Both the position numbers and the translations under genes were made by a program. From Microbulbifer sp. GL-2 (GTDB lineage: Bacteria; Pseudomonadota; Gammaproteobacteria; Pseudomonadales; Cellvibrionaceae), in contig NZ_AP019807.1 in the NCBI RefSeq assembly GCF_007183175.1, forward strand, positions 2,710,001 to 2,774,000: a stretch of DNA of 64,000 nucleotides. The letters are read 5' to 3'. Shown in pieces: positions 44,216-53,831 of this stretch (position 1 is its first letter; each line of letters opens with the position of its first letter). The notes under the pieces were generated by a model. It saw only the letters and a program-made list of their open reading frames with translations, was not told the DNA's origin and searched no databases.

Positions 44216-45988
44216 ATGGCGAACATGCGTACTATTTCATTTGACGGAATTGTAATTGGTGGCGGCGGTGCGGGTATGCGCGCGGCCCTGCAGATGGCCC
44301 AGTCGGGCTATAAGACTGCGGTAATCACCAAAGTATTCCCGACCCGTTCACACACAGTATCCGCCCAGGGCGGTATCACCTGTGCGATCGCCAGTTCCGA
44401 CCCCAATGACGATTGGCGTTGGCATATGTATGACACCGTCAAGGGTTCCGACTATATCGGTGACCAGGACGCAATCGAGTACATGTGTTCTGTTGGCCCG
44501 GAAGCCGTGTTCGAGCTGGAACATATGGGCCTGCCTTTCTCCCGTACCGAAGAAGGTCGTATTTACCAGCGTCCTTTTGGTGGCCAGTCCAAAGACTTCG
44601 GTCGTGGCGGCCAGGCTGCGCGCACCTGTGCGGCGGCTGACCGTACCGGCCATGCGTTGTTACACACCCTGTACCAGAACAACGTCAAGCACAAAACCGA
44701 GTTCCTCAACGAGTGGTTCGCGATTGACCTAGTGAAGAACCAGGACGGTGCCGTTGTTGGTGTGATCGCCATGTGCATCGAAGATGGCGAAGTGGTATTT
44801 ATCAAATCCAAGGCGACCGTATTCGCCACCGGTGGTGCAGGCCGTATCTTCGCCTCCACAACCAATGCGCACATCAACACCGGTGACGGTGTAGGTATGG
44901 CCCTGCGTGCGGGAATGCCCGTGCAGGACATTGAGATGTGGCAGTTCCACCCGACCGGTATTTACGGTGCCGGTGTACTGGTGACAGAAGGCTGTCGCGG
45001 TGAGGGTGGCTACCTTGTAAACAAGGATGGCGAGCGTTTCATGGAGCGCTATGCGCCCAATGCCAAAGACCTGGCCTCGCGCGACGTTGTGGCCCGCTCC
45101 ATGGTCCTCGAGATCCTCGATGGCCGCGGCTGTGGCCCGGAAGGCGATCACGTATACTTGAAGCTCGACCACCTGGGCGAAGAATTATTGAACAGCCGCC
45201 TGCCCGGTATCTGTGAGCTGTCCAAGACTTTTGCTCATGCCGATCCGGTCAAAGCGCCGATCCCGGTTGTCCCCACCTGTCACTATATGATGGGCGGCAT
45301 TCCCACCAACGTTCACGGCCAGGCCCTGACCCAGGATGCCGCCGGCAATGATCAGGTTATCGATGGCTTCTACGCTTGTGGCGAGGTTGCCTGTGTATCC
45401 GTGCATGGCGCCAACCGCCTGGGCGGCAACTCACTGCTTGACTTGGTCGTGTTTGGCCGCGCCTCTGGCCTGTTTATCGAAAAAGCCCTGCGTGAGGGTA
45501 TCGAGCACCGCGAAGCTTCCGAGTCTGATATCGAAGCAGCAATGGCGCGCCTGAATCGCCTCGAAACAAATGAGACCGGTGAAAAGGCTGCAGACCTGCG
45601 CAAAGAGCTGCAGGGTGTGATGCAGAATCACTTCGGTGTATTCCGTCGCGGTGACTATATGGCGGATGGTGTTAAGAAGCTGGCCGATCTGCGCGAGCGT
45701 ATCGAAAATGTTCGCCTGGATGACAGAAGCCGCGCCTTTAATACTGCCCGTGTTGAAGCCCTGGAACTGCAGAACCTGTTGGAAGTTGCCGAAGCCACCG
45801 CAGTTGCCGCAGAGACTCGCACTGAAAGTCGTGGTGCCCATGCCCGCGAAGACTTCCAGGAACGCGATGATGAAAACTGGCTGTGTCACTCCATGTACTT
45901 CCCGACCGAAAAGCGTGTCGGCAAGCGTGCGGTAAACTTTGCACCGAACACCATGGAAGCCTTTGAACCGAAAGCTCGGACCTACTGA
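44216..45988 (+). CDS. sdhA: Succinate dehydrogenase flavoprotein subunit SdhA
   Basis: Catalytic subunit: oxidises succinate to fumarate with a covalently bound FAD. 590 aa. Dinucleotide fold GGGGAGMRAALQ near residues 15-26; the covalent FAD His is H46 in RSHTVSAQGGI. Later blocks HPTGIYGAG, the active-site region around RDVVARSM, and HGANRLGGNSLLD are canonical. Confidence 0.98.
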   Translation: MANMRTISFDGIVIGGGGAGMRAALQMAQSGYKTAVITKVFPTRSHTVSAQGGITCAIASSDPNDDWRWHMYDTVKGSDYIGDQDAIEYMCSVGPEAVFELEHMGLPFSRTEEGRIYQRPFGGQSKDFGRGGQAARTCAAADRTGHALLHTLYQNNVKHKTEFLNEWFAIDLVKNQDGAVVGVIAMCIEDGEVVFIKSKATVFATGGAGRIFASTTNAHINTGDGVGMALRAGMPVQDIEMWQFHPTGIYGAGVLVTEGCRGEGGYLVNKDGERFMERYAPNAKDLASRDVVARSMVLEILDGRGCGPEGDHVYLKLDHLGEELLNSRLPGICELSKTFAHADPVKAPIPVVPTCHYMMGGIPTNVHGQALTQDAAGNDQVIDGFYACGEVACVSVHGANRLGGNSLLDLVVFGRASGLFIEKALREGIEHREASESDIEAAMARLNRLETNETGEKAADLRKELQGVMQNHFGVFRRGDYMADGVKKLADLRERIENVRLDDRSRAFNTARVEALELQNLLEVAEATAVAAETRTESRGAHAREDFQERDDENWLCHSMYFPTEKRVGKRAVNFAPNTMEAFEPKARTY

Positions 45989-46007
45989 TTCGGGAGCGGA
46001 ATAGAGT

Positions 46008-46712
46008 ATGTTGAAAGTAAGCATTTACCGTTACAACCCGGAAGCTGATAAAGCGCCGTACATGCAGGACTACGAGCTGGACACCAAGGGCAAAGACCTG
46101 ATGGTGCTGGACGTACTGGAACTGCTGAAGGCCGAGGACCCGACCCTGTCCTTCCGCCGCTCCTGCCGCGAGGGTGTGTGTGGTTCCGACGGCATGAATA
46201 TTTCCGGTCGCAACGGCCTGGCGTGTACTACGCCACTGTCTGAGGCCGCGCCTAAAGATAAGCTGGTGCTGCGCCCGCTGCCCGGTCTGCCGGTGGTGCG
46301 CGACCTGGTTGTGGATATGGAGCAGTTCTACGAGCAGTACAAGAAAATCGAACCGTACCTGCAGAACGACACTCCGGCCCCGGCCATTGAGCGCCTGCAG
46401 TCCCCTGAGGACCGCGAGAAGCTCGACGGCTTGTACGAGTGTATTCTATGCGCCTGCTGTTCTACCGCCTGTCCTTCTTTCTGGTGGAACCCGGACAAGT
46501 TCATCGGTCCGGCCGGCCTGTTACAGGCCTACCGTTTCCTGGCGGACAGCCGCGACCTGGCTACTGACGAGCGTCTGTCCAACCTGGACGACCCCTTCAG
46601 TGTGTTCCGTTGTCACGGTATCCAGAACTGTGTAAATGTGTGTCCGAAGGGGTTGAACCCGACACGCGCCATTGGTCATATTCGCAATATGCTTCTGACC
46701 CGTGCGGTATAG
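46008..46712 (+). CDS. sdhB: Succinate dehydrogenase iron-sulfur subunit SdhB
   Basis: Carries electrons from FAD to quinone through three clusters. 234 aa. [2Fe-2S] ligands C53, C58, D61 and C73 (the Asp is as in E. coli); [4Fe-4S]/[3Fe-4S] ligands begin with C146, C149, C152 and C156 (ECILCACCSTACPS) and continue in CHGIQNCVNVCPKG. 19 bases after sdhA. A hairpin-rich gap separates it from sucA. Confidence 0.98.
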   Translation: MLKVSIYRYNPEADKAPYMQDYELDTKGKDLMVLDVLELLKAEDPTLSFRRSCREGVCGSDGMNISGRNGLACTTPLSEAAPKDKLVLRPLPGLPVVRDLVVDMEQFYEQYKKIEPYLQNDTPAPAIERLQSPEDREKLDGLYECILCACCSTACPSFWWNPDKFIGPAGLLQAYRFLADSRDLATDERLSNLDDPFSVFRCHGIQNCVNVCPKGLNPTRAIGHIRNMLLTRAV

Positions 46713-46724
46713 GGGATCTCCGGG

Positions 46725-46854
46725 CCATCAATTGGCCCGTTAGAGCCCGCTTGTAGCGGGTTCGGTGCCAGGTAAGGCGCTTATCTAATGACAAAGCCGG
46801 TGAAAGCCGGTACTTAATTGAAAAGGGGAGGTGGCTTTATGCGCCTCCCCTTTT
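46725..46854 (+). repeat. Cluster of hairpins between sdhB and sucA
   Basis: Three inverted repeats in 130 bases: GGGCCA-TGGCCC (about 46721-46738), CCCGC-GCGGG (about 46747-46762), and the strongest, AAAAGGGGAGG (46821-46831) with CCTCCCCTTTT (46844-46854) around a 12-base loop. The last ends in only four T, so it may be a partial terminator or processing site that sets sdh against suc expression. A direct repeat AAAGCCGGT occurs twice at about 46795-46812. Confidence 0.55.
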
Positions 46855-46921
46855 GTGAGTGAAAGGAAAGCGCAGTGGCTTAGGCAAACAGAAGCCCACT
46901 GCAATCGAGGTAGGCATCAAA

Positions 46922-49756
46922 ATGCACGAAAGTACCATGGAGCAGCTGTGGCGTAGCTCCCATATCTCCGGGGGCAATGCCGCCTACGTGGAGGAGCTTT
47001 ACGAGACCTATCTGCACGACCCCAACGGTGTACCGGAGGAGTGGCGCAATTACTTTGATAGCCTCCCCCGCGTTGGTGGCAGCAGTGACGTTTCCCACGC
47101 CGCGGTGCGCCAGCACTTCGAACTGCTCAGCAAGCATCGCGCCCGCCCGGTAGCGGCGCCGGGCTCCGGTTCCGGCTCTGTCAACCTTGAGCATGAGCGC
47201 AAGCAGATCAAGGTTCTGCAGCTGATCGATTCCTACCGCCACCGCGGTCACAAGAAGGCCACCCTGGACCCGCTCGGCCTGATGGCTCGCGAACAGGTGC
47301 CCGATCTGCAGCTGAGCTATCACGGCCTTACTGAAGGTGATTTCGATACCACCTTTAATACCGGCAGTCTGTTTCTCGGCAAGGAAGAGGCCACTCTGCG
47401 TGAAATCGTAGAGGGACTGGAGAGCACCTACTGCGGCAACCTGGGTGCGGAGATCATGCATCTCTCCAACCTGGAAGAGCAGCAGTGGTTTCAGCAGCGC
47501 CTGGAGCGCAGCCAGTCCAAAGCCAACTTCGGCACCGATATCCAGATTGAAATCCTGCAGCGACTTTCCGCCGCAGAGGGCTTGGAGCGCCATCTGGACT
47601 CCAAGTACCCCGGCACCAAGCGCTTTGGTGTGGAAGGTGGTGAGAGCCTGATTCCGATGATGGACGCACTGATCCGTCGCTCCGGTACCTATGGGGTGAA
47701 GGAAATTGTGATTGGTATGGCACACCGTGGCCGCCTGAACACTCTGGTGAATATCCTCGGCAAGAACCCTGCGGATCTGTTTCAGGAGTTTGAGGGTAAG
47801 AGAACCCTGGATACCTCCGGTGATGTGAAGTACCACCAGGGCTTCTCTTCCAATGTGATGACTCCCGGTGGTGAAGTGCACCTGGCACTGGCCTTTAACC
47901 CGTCACACCTGGAAATCAGTGCGCCGGTAGTGGTTGGCTCCGTGCGTGCCCGTCAGGACCGCCGCAAAGATGCTGCCGGCGAGAAGGTTATGCCGATCAA
48001 CATCCACGGTGATGCGGCCTTTGCCGGCCAGGGTGTTGTGCAGGAAACCCTGCAGATGTCACAGACCCGCGGCTACTACACCGGTGGTACTGTGCACATT
48101 GTGCTGAACAACCAGGTGGGCTTTACCACCAGTAAGCGCGAAGACGCCCGCTCCACCGAGTACTCTACCGACCCCGCCAAGATGATCGATGCGCCGGTGC
48201 TGCACGTAAATGGCGACGACCCGGAAATGGTCGTGCTAGCGGCGCTGTTGGCTGTGGACTACCGCTACGAATTCAAGAAAGACATTGTTATCGACCTGGT
48301 ATGCTACCGTCGTCGCGGCCATAACGAAACTGACGACCCGTCCGGCACCCAGCCGTTGATGTATCAGACCATCCGCAAGCATAAAACCACTCGCACTCTT
48401 TACTCTGAGAAACTGGTGGGTGAGGGCATCCTGGACAAAACGGCTGCGGACAGGCTGGCGAACGACTACCGCGATAAGCTGGATGCCGGTGAAGATGTGG
48501 CCACTGGTCTGGTAAAAAAACCGGACTCATCCATGTTTGTGGACTGGAGCCCCTACCTGGGCCATGACTGGCAGGTGCCTGCGGATACCAGCTTTGCAAT
48601 GCCGAAGCTGCAGGACGTGGCCAATCGCATGACTACTGTGCCCGATGGCATAGTGATGCAGCGCCAGGTTTCCAAGATTTATGACGACCGTCGCAAGATG
48701 GCTGGTGGCGCACTGCCGCTCAACTGGGGCATGGCGGAAACCCTGGCCTACGGCACCCTGCTGGAAGAGGGCTTCATGGTCCGCTTCACCGGGGAAGACG
48801 TAGGTCGCGGCACTTTCTCTCACCGCCACGCGGTAATTCACAGCCAGAAAGACGGTCAGTGCTACGTGCCTCTGCAGAACATGTTTGAGGACCAGCCGCC
48901 GTTCTACATGTACGACTCCCTGTTGTCTGAGGAGGCGGTACTGGCATTTGAGTACGGCTATGCCACTACCACACCGAAATCCCTGGTTGTGTGGGAAGCT
49001 CAATTCGGTGACTTCGCCAACGGTGCTCAGGTCGTAATCGACCAGTTCATAACCTCCGGCGAGCACAAATGGGGCCGTATGTGCGGTCTGGTGCTGATGC
49101 TGCCACACGGTTATGAAGGCCAGGGCCCGGAGCACTCCTCCGCGCGCCTGGAGCGCTTTATGCAGCTGTGTGCCGAGCACAATATCCAGGTATGTAATGC
49201 CACCACCCCGGCACAGATTTTCCATCTGCTGCGCCGCCAGGCGGTGCGCCCAATGCGTCGCCCGCTGGTGATTATGAGCCCGAAATGGATTCTGCGTCAC
49301 AAGCTGGCCACGTCCAGTCTGGAAGAACTGGCCGAAGGCCGTTTCCACAATGTGATACAGGATCAGGGCGTGGACCCGGCCAAGGTCAAGCGCTTGATCC
49401 TTTGTTCCGGCAAGGTGTACTACCACCTGCTGGAAGCGCGCATGGAGCGCGAGCAGGAAGATGTAGCGTTCGTGCGTATCGAACAGCTGTACCCCTTCCC
49501 GGACGAAGAGTTCGTGGAAGCGGTGTCAGCATTCAAGAAGATCAAGAGTGTCGGGTGGTGTCAGGAAGAGCCCATGAACCAGGGCGCCTGGTATGCCAGC
49601 CAGCACCATTTGCGTCGCTTGCTGGCGGAAACGCATCCGAAGCTGGATCTGGAATATGTGGGCCGCGCTCCATCAGCGGCACCTGCGGCGGGCTATATGT
49701 CCACGCACTTGGAAGAACAGAATAAGTTCATCAACGAGGCGCTGACCGTCAAGTAA
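46922..49756 (+). CDS. sucA: 2-oxoglutarate dehydrogenase E1 component SucA
   Basis: Thiamine-diphosphate enzyme that decarboxylates 2-oxoglutarate and passes the succinyl group to SucB lipoyl. I start at ATG 46922 (GAGG 11 bases upstream; 944 aa); the frame opens earlier, but the family N-terminus begins here (MEQLWRSSHISGGNAAYVEELY). Blocks IGMAHRGRLNTL, the ThDP motif GDAAFAGQGVVQETL...LNNQVGFTTS, and SHRHAVIHSQ are canonical. A minority of SucA start at the later ATG 46937. Confidence 0.97.
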   Translation: MHESTMEQLWRSSHISGGNAAYVEELYETYLHDPNGVPEEWRNYFDSLPRVGGSSDVSHAAVRQHFELLSKHRARPVAAPGSGSGSVNLEHERKQIKVLQLIDSYRHRGHKKATLDPLGLMAREQVPDLQLSYHGLTEGDFDTTFNTGSLFLGKEEATLREIVEGLESTYCGNLGAEIMHLSNLEEQQWFQQRLERSQSKANFGTDIQIEILQRLSAAEGLERHLDSKYPGTKRFGVEGGESLIPMMDALIRRSGTYGVKEIVIGMAHRGRLNTLVNILGKNPADLFQEFEGKRTLDTSGDVKYHQGFSSNVMTPGGEVHLALAFNPSHLEISAPVVVGSVRARQDRRKDAAGEKVMPINIHGDAAFAGQGVVQETLQMSQTRGYYTGGTVHIVLNNQVGFTTSKREDARSTEYSTDPAKMIDAPVLHVNGDDPEMVVLAALLAVDYRYEFKKDIVIDLVCYRRRGHNETDDPSGTQPLMYQTIRKHKTTRTLYSEKLVGEGILDKTAADRLANDYRDKLDAGEDVATGLVKKPDSSMFVDWSPYLGHDWQVPADTSFAMPKLQDVANRMTTVPDGIVMQRQVSKIYDDRRKMAGGALPLNWGMAETLAYGTLLEEGFMVRFTGEDVGRGTFSHRHAVIHSQKDGQCYVPLQNMFEDQPPFYMYDSLLSEEAVLAFEYGYATTTPKSLVVWEAQFGDFANGAQVVIDQFITSGEHKWGRMCGLVLMLPHGYEGQGPEHSSARLERFMQLCAEHNIQVCNATTPAQIFHLLRRQAVRPMRRPLVIMSPKWILRHKLATSSLEELAEGRFHNVIQDQGVDPAKVKRLILCSGKVYYHLLEARMEREQEDVAFVRIEQLYPFPDEEFVEAVSAFKKIKSVGWCQEEPMNQGAWYASQHHLRRLLAETHPKLDLEYVGRAPSAAPAAGYMSTHLEEQNKFINEALTVK

Positions 49757-49802
49757 CGGGCGGCAGTATTTTAAGCAGAGACAATCTCAGGAAACAGGAA
49801 AA

Positions 49803-50990
49803 ATGACGATCGAGATTAAAGCGCCAACTTTCCCGGAATCCGTTCAGGACGGTACTGTCGCCACCTGGCACAAACAACCCGGTGAAGCCGTGTCCCGCGA
49901 TGAACTGATCGTGGATATTGAAACTGATAAAGTGGTACTGGAAGTGGTTGCACCGGCAGACGGTGCACTTTCCGAGATCATCAAGGGAGAGGGTGATACC
50001 GTTCTCTCCAATGAAGTGATCGCCAAGTTTGAGGCGGGTGCCGGTGCCGCAGCCGCTCCGGCAGAAGAGAAGGCTGAGGCGCCTGCCGCCGCAGCACCTG
50101 CTGCTGGCGAGAAAATCGCTATGCCGTCCGCCAAGAAAATGGCGGCGGAAAAAGGCGTTGACCTGACTGGTGTGGAAGGCACTGGTAAGGGTGGCCGCGT
50201 TCTCAAAGAAGACGTTATGAAGGCCGGCACTACACCCGCGGCAGCGGCGCCTGTGGTTGCTGCCGAGGTTGCGGTTGCACCGGGTGAGCGTGTAGAAAAA
50301 CGTGTTCCCATGACCCGTATGCGCAAGCGAATCGCCGAGCGCCTGCTCGACGCTTCCCAGTCCACCGCCATGCTGACCACCTTTAACGAGGTGAACATGA
50401 AGCCGGTAATGGACCTGCGCAAAAACTACAAGGACCTGTTCGAGAAGACCCACAACGGTACCCGCCTGGGCTTTATGGGCTTCTTCGTAAAGGCTGCAGT
50501 AGAAGCGCTGAAACGCTATACGGCGGTAAACGCCTCCATTGATGGTAACGATATTGTTTATCACGGTTACCAGGATATTGGTGTAGCGGTATCCTCTCCG
50601 AAGGGGCTGGTTGTGCCCATTTTGCGTAACGCAGAGAATTTGGGTCTGGCGGACATGGAAAACAATATTCGCGATCTGGGTGTGCGCGCCCGTGATGGCA
50701 AGCTTTCCATCGAAGAGATGACTGGCGGTACCTTTACTATCACCAACGGTGGTGTATTCGGTTCCCTGTTGTCCACCCCGATCCTGAACCCGCCGCAGAC
50801 TGCAATCCTGGGCATGCATAAAATCCAGGAGCGCCCAATGGCGGTAAACGGCAAGGTGGAAATCCTGCCGATGATGTACCTGGCGCTTTCCTACGATCAC
50901 CGTCTGATTGATGGCAAGGAGGCAGTTGGCTTCCTGGTGGCGATCAAGGAAATGATCGAAGATCCGGCGCGTATCCTGCTCGAAGTCTAA
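49803..50990 (+). CDS. sucB: Dihydrolipoyl succinyltransferase SucB (E2)
   Basis: Core of the 2-oxoglutarate dehydrogenase complex. 395 aa. One lipoyl domain (1-75) with lipoyl-Lys K43 in DIETDKVVLEV, an Ala/Pro/Glu linker, a peripheral subunit-binding domain (MPSAKKMAAEKGVDLTGV), and the catalytic domain with H366 and D370 in YDHRLIDG. 46 bases after sucA. Confidence 0.98.
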   Translation: MTIEIKAPTFPESVQDGTVATWHKQPGEAVSRDELIVDIETDKVVLEVVAPADGALSEIIKGEGDTVLSNEVIAKFEAGAGAAAAPAEEKAEAPAAAAPAAGEKIAMPSAKKMAAEKGVDLTGVEGTGKGGRVLKEDVMKAGTTPAAAAPVVAAEVAVAPGERVEKRVPMTRMRKRIAERLLDASQSTAMLTTFNEVNMKPVMDLRKNYKDLFEKTHNGTRLGFMGFFVKAAVEALKRYTAVNASIDGNDIVYHGYQDIGVAVSSPKGLVVPILRNAENLGLADMENNIRDLGVRARDGKLSIEEMTGGTFTITNGGVFGSLLSTPILNPPQTAILGMHKIQERPMAVNGKVEILPMMYLALSYDHRLIDGKEAVGFLVAIKEMIEDPARILLEV

Positions 50991-51055
50991 GAAATACTTT
51001 CTGGGGCCCACGGGCCCCCTCGATCACACTGCATTAGAAATATCTGGAATTGATC

Positions 51056-52498
51056 ATGTCGGAAAAATTTGACGTAATCGTAATTGGCTCTGGTCCTGGT
51101 GGTTATGTCGCTGCCATCCGTGCCGCTCAGCTGGGCCTGAAAACTGCCTGTATTGAGAAGTGGAAAAACAAGGAAGGCAAATACGTAAACGGTGGCACCT
51201 GCCTGAACGTCGGTTGTATTCCGTCCAAGGCTCTGCTGGATAGCTCGTGGAAATACCACGAAGCCAAAGATGCCCTCGACGTGCACGGCATTGAAGTCGG
51301 CAAGGTCAAGATGGATGTCAGCAAGATGATTGAGCGCAAGGGCGAGATCGTTAAAAAGCTGACCGGTGGTGTGGCTGGCCTGTTCACCGCGAATAAAGTG
51401 ACCTCCATTTTTGGTACCGGCAAACTGCTGTCCAACAAGAAAGTGGAAGTGACCGACGACGAAGGCAACGCCAGTGTATACGAGGCGGAAAATGTGATCC
51501 TGGCTTCAGGCTCTGTTCCCGTGAATATTCCCCCCGCTCCGGTAGACGACAAAATTATTGTCGATTCCACTGGCGCCCTGGAATTCACTGAAGTGCCCAA
51601 GCGTCTGGGTGTGATTGGTGCTGGCGTTATCGGTTTGGAGCTGGGCTCCGTATGGAATCGCCTGGGCTCCGAAGTTGTGGTTCTGGAAGCTATGGACAAG
51701 TTCCTGGCCATCATGGATCAGCAGGTAGCCAAAGAATCCCAGAAGATCTTCAAAAAGCAGGGCCTGGATATCCGCCTTGCTTGCCGTGTTACCGGCTCCG
51801 AGGTGAAGGGCGAGGAGGTGGTTGTCACTTACCAGGATAAAGACGGTAAGGAGCACCATGAAACCTTCGATAAATTAATCGTTTGTGTTGGCCGTCGCCC
51901 CTACACTGAAGGCCTGCTGGCTGAAGATGCCGGTGTGAAAATGGACGAGCGCGGTTTCGTTTACGTTAACGATTTGTGCATGACTTCCGCCCCGGGCGTA
52001 TGGGCCATCGGTGATGTGGTACGCGGTCCAATGCTGGCGCACAAAGCCTCGGAAGAAGGGGTTGTGGTTGCCGAGCGCATCGCCGGCCAGAAGCCGATGA
52101 TGAACTACGACGTGATCCCCAACGTGATCTACACCCATCCGGAAATCGCCGCGGTTGGCCGCACCGAAGAACAGGTAAAAGCTGACGGCGAGCCCTACAA
52201 CGTAGGCAGCTTCCCGTTTGCGATTAACGGCCGAGCCATGGCTGCGAACGATACTCAGGGCTTTGTAAAAATTATTGCCCATGCGGATACCGATCGCGTA
52301 CTGGGTGCTCACATAGTCGGCCCGTCTGCCGCAGACCTGGTTCAGCAGGTGGCGATTGCGATGGAGTTCGGTTCCAGCGCTGAAGATATCGGCATGACAG
52401 TATTTGCGCATCCGACCCTGTCTGAGACCGTGAAGGAAGCGGCTCTGGGCGTGAACGGCCATGCGATTCACACTGTGAATCGCAAGAAGCGTAAGTAA
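51056..52498 (+). CDS. lpd: Dihydrolipoyl dehydrogenase (E3)
   Basis: FAD enzyme that reoxidises dihydrolipoyl groups of the 2-oxoglutarate and related complexes. ATG 51056 gives 480 aa; an in-frame TTG two codons earlier is unlikely. GSGPGGYVAA binds FAD, the redox pair is C49 and C54 (GGTCLNVGCIPSKAL), the NAD motif is GAGVIGLELG, and the catalytic His-Glu pair lies in AHPTLSETVKEA. Position between sucB and sucC is the pseudomonad arrangement (lpdG); in E. coli lpd is elsewhere. Confidence 0.97.
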   Translation: MSEKFDVIVIGSGPGGYVAAIRAAQLGLKTACIEKWKNKEGKYVNGGTCLNVGCIPSKALLDSSWKYHEAKDALDVHGIEVGKVKMDVSKMIERKGEIVKKLTGGVAGLFTANKVTSIFGTGKLLSNKKVEVTDDEGNASVYEAENVILASGSVPVNIPPAPVDDKIIVDSTGALEFTEVPKRLGVIGAGVIGLELGSVWNRLGSEVVVLEAMDKFLAIMDQQVAKESQKIFKKQGLDIRLACRVTGSEVKGEEVVVTYQDKDGKEHHETFDKLIVCVGRRPYTEGLLAEDAGVKMDERGFVYVNDLCMTSAPGVWAIGDVVRGPMLAHKASEEGVVVAERIAGQKPMMNYDVIPNVIYTHPEIAAVGRTEEQVKADGEPYNVGSFPFAINGRAMAANDTQGFVKIIAHADTDRVLGAHIVGPSAADLVQQVAIAMEFGSSAEDIGMTVFAHPTLSETVKEAALGVNGHAIHTVNRKKRK

Positions 52499-52514
52499 GA
52501 ATACTTTTCGATCT

Positions 52515-52548
52515 CGGGGCACTAATTATTGATTAATTAGCTGCCCCG
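52515..52548 (+). repeat. Hairpin between lpd and sucC
   Basis: CGGGGCA (52515-52521) plus CTAATTA (52522-52528) pair with TAATTAG (52534-52540) and TGCCCCG (52542-52548); one bulged C. Fourteen base pairs with a 5-base loop and no T-run. Probable mRNA processing or stabilising element. Confidence 0.5.
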
Positions 52549-52662
52549 GTTTCATTTGCGGAATTCGAAATTTGCAACGACGGAAATTTTGAATTTTGTC
52601 TTTCAGGTGCAGAGTAATCTGCAATTAGTAAACACATTTCTATATGTGAATTGGTATTGACT

Positions 52663-53829
52663 ATGAACTTGCATGAGTATCAGGGCAAACAACTGTTTGC
52701 GGCATACGGATTGCCGGTTTCCAAAGGCATTGCAGCGGAAACCCCGGCAGCGGCAGTAGCAGCGGCTGACGAAATTGGCGGTGATAAGTGGGTGGTAAAG
52801 GCCCAGGTACACGCCGGTGGCCGCGGTAAGGCTGGCGGTGTAAAGCTGGTAGATTCCAAGGCAGAAATTGAAGCGTTTGCCAAGAAGTGGCTGGGTGAGC
52901 GTCTGGTAACTTACCAGACAGATGAAAATGGCCAGCCGGTAACCCGTATCCTGGTTGAAAGCTGCACTGACATCGATCAAGAGCTGTACCTCGGTGCTGT
53001 TGTTGACCGCTCCACCCGTCGTATCGTTTTCATGGCTTCCACTGAAGGTGGAGTTGAGATCGAGAAAGTAGCGGAAGAGACTCCGGAGAAAATCCTTAAA
53101 GCCACCATCGATCCTCTGGTAGGCGCTCAGCCTTACCAGGCGCGCGAGCTGGCTTTTAAGCTGGGCCTGAACCCAATCCAGGTTAAGCAGTTCACCAAGA
53201 TCTTCCTGGGCCTGGCAAAAATGTTCCAGGAAAAAGATCTGGCCCTGCTGGAAATTAACCCGCTGGTAATTACCACTGAAGGCAACCTGCACTGTCTGGA
53301 TGCCAAGGTTGTAATCGACAGCAATGCCCTGTATCGCCACGCTGACCTGCGCGAAATGCACGATCCTTCCCAGGAAGATCCGCGCGAAGCGCACGCTGCC
53401 AAGTTCGAACTGAACTACGTAGCTCTTGATGGCAGCATCGGCTGCATGGTGAATGGCGCTGGCCTGGCCATGGGTACCATGGACATCGTCAACCTGCACG
53501 GCGGTAAGCCGGCTAACTTCCTCGACGTGGGCGGTGGCGCGACCAAAGAGCGCGTTGTTGAAGCGTTCAAGATCATTCTGTCTGACGAGAACGTAAAAGC
53601 CGTATTGATTAACATCTTCGGTGGTATCGTTCGTTGTGACATGATCGCCGAAGGCGTAGTTGGCGCAGTGAAAGAAGTTGGCGTTAAGGTGCCGGTTGTT
53701 GTGCGCTTGGAAGGTAACAACGCAGACCTGGGTGCCAAGGTTCTGAGCGACAGTGGCCTGAACATTATCGCGGCTACCAGCCTGACCGATGCTGCTCAGC
53801 AAGTGGTTAAAGCTGCGGAGGGTAAATAA
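52663..53829 (+). CDS. sucC: Succinyl-CoA synthetase beta subunit SucC
   Basis: ATP-grasp subunit of succinyl-CoA synthetase. The canonical start MNLHEYQGKQLF is at ATG 52663, giving 388 aa as in E. coli. KAQVHAGGRGKAGGVK is the nucleotide/CoA-binding region, and the C-terminal half has NGAGLAMGTMD and NIFGGIVRCDMIAEG. Two bases before sucD. Confidence 0.98.
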   Translation: MNLHEYQGKQLFAAYGLPVSKGIAAETPAAAVAAADEIGGDKWVVKAQVHAGGRGKAGGVKLVDSKAEIEAFAKKWLGERLVTYQTDENGQPVTRILVESCTDIDQELYLGAVVDRSTRRIVFMASTEGGVEIEKVAEETPEKILKATIDPLVGAQPYQARELAFKLGLNPIQVKQFTKIFLGLAKMFQEKDLALLEINPLVITTEGNLHCLDAKVVIDSNALYRHADLREMHDPSQEDPREAHAAKFELNYVALDGSIGCMVNGAGLAMGTMDIVNLHGGKPANFLDVGGGATKERVVEAFKIILSDENVKAVLINIFGGIVRCDMIAEGVVGAVKEVGVKVPVVVRLEGNNADLGAKVLSDSGLNIIAATSLTDAAQQVVKAAEGK

Positions 53830-53831
53830 TC

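Noticed and set aside
49749..51011. 420-aa - strand frame opposite sucB
   Set aside because: Antisense to sucB, which has an intact lipoyl and catalytic domain; the His/Arg/Gln-rich translation is typical of a shadow frame.
52603..53802. 399-aa - strand frame opposite sucC
   Set aside because: Antisense to sucC; no motif and no start signal.
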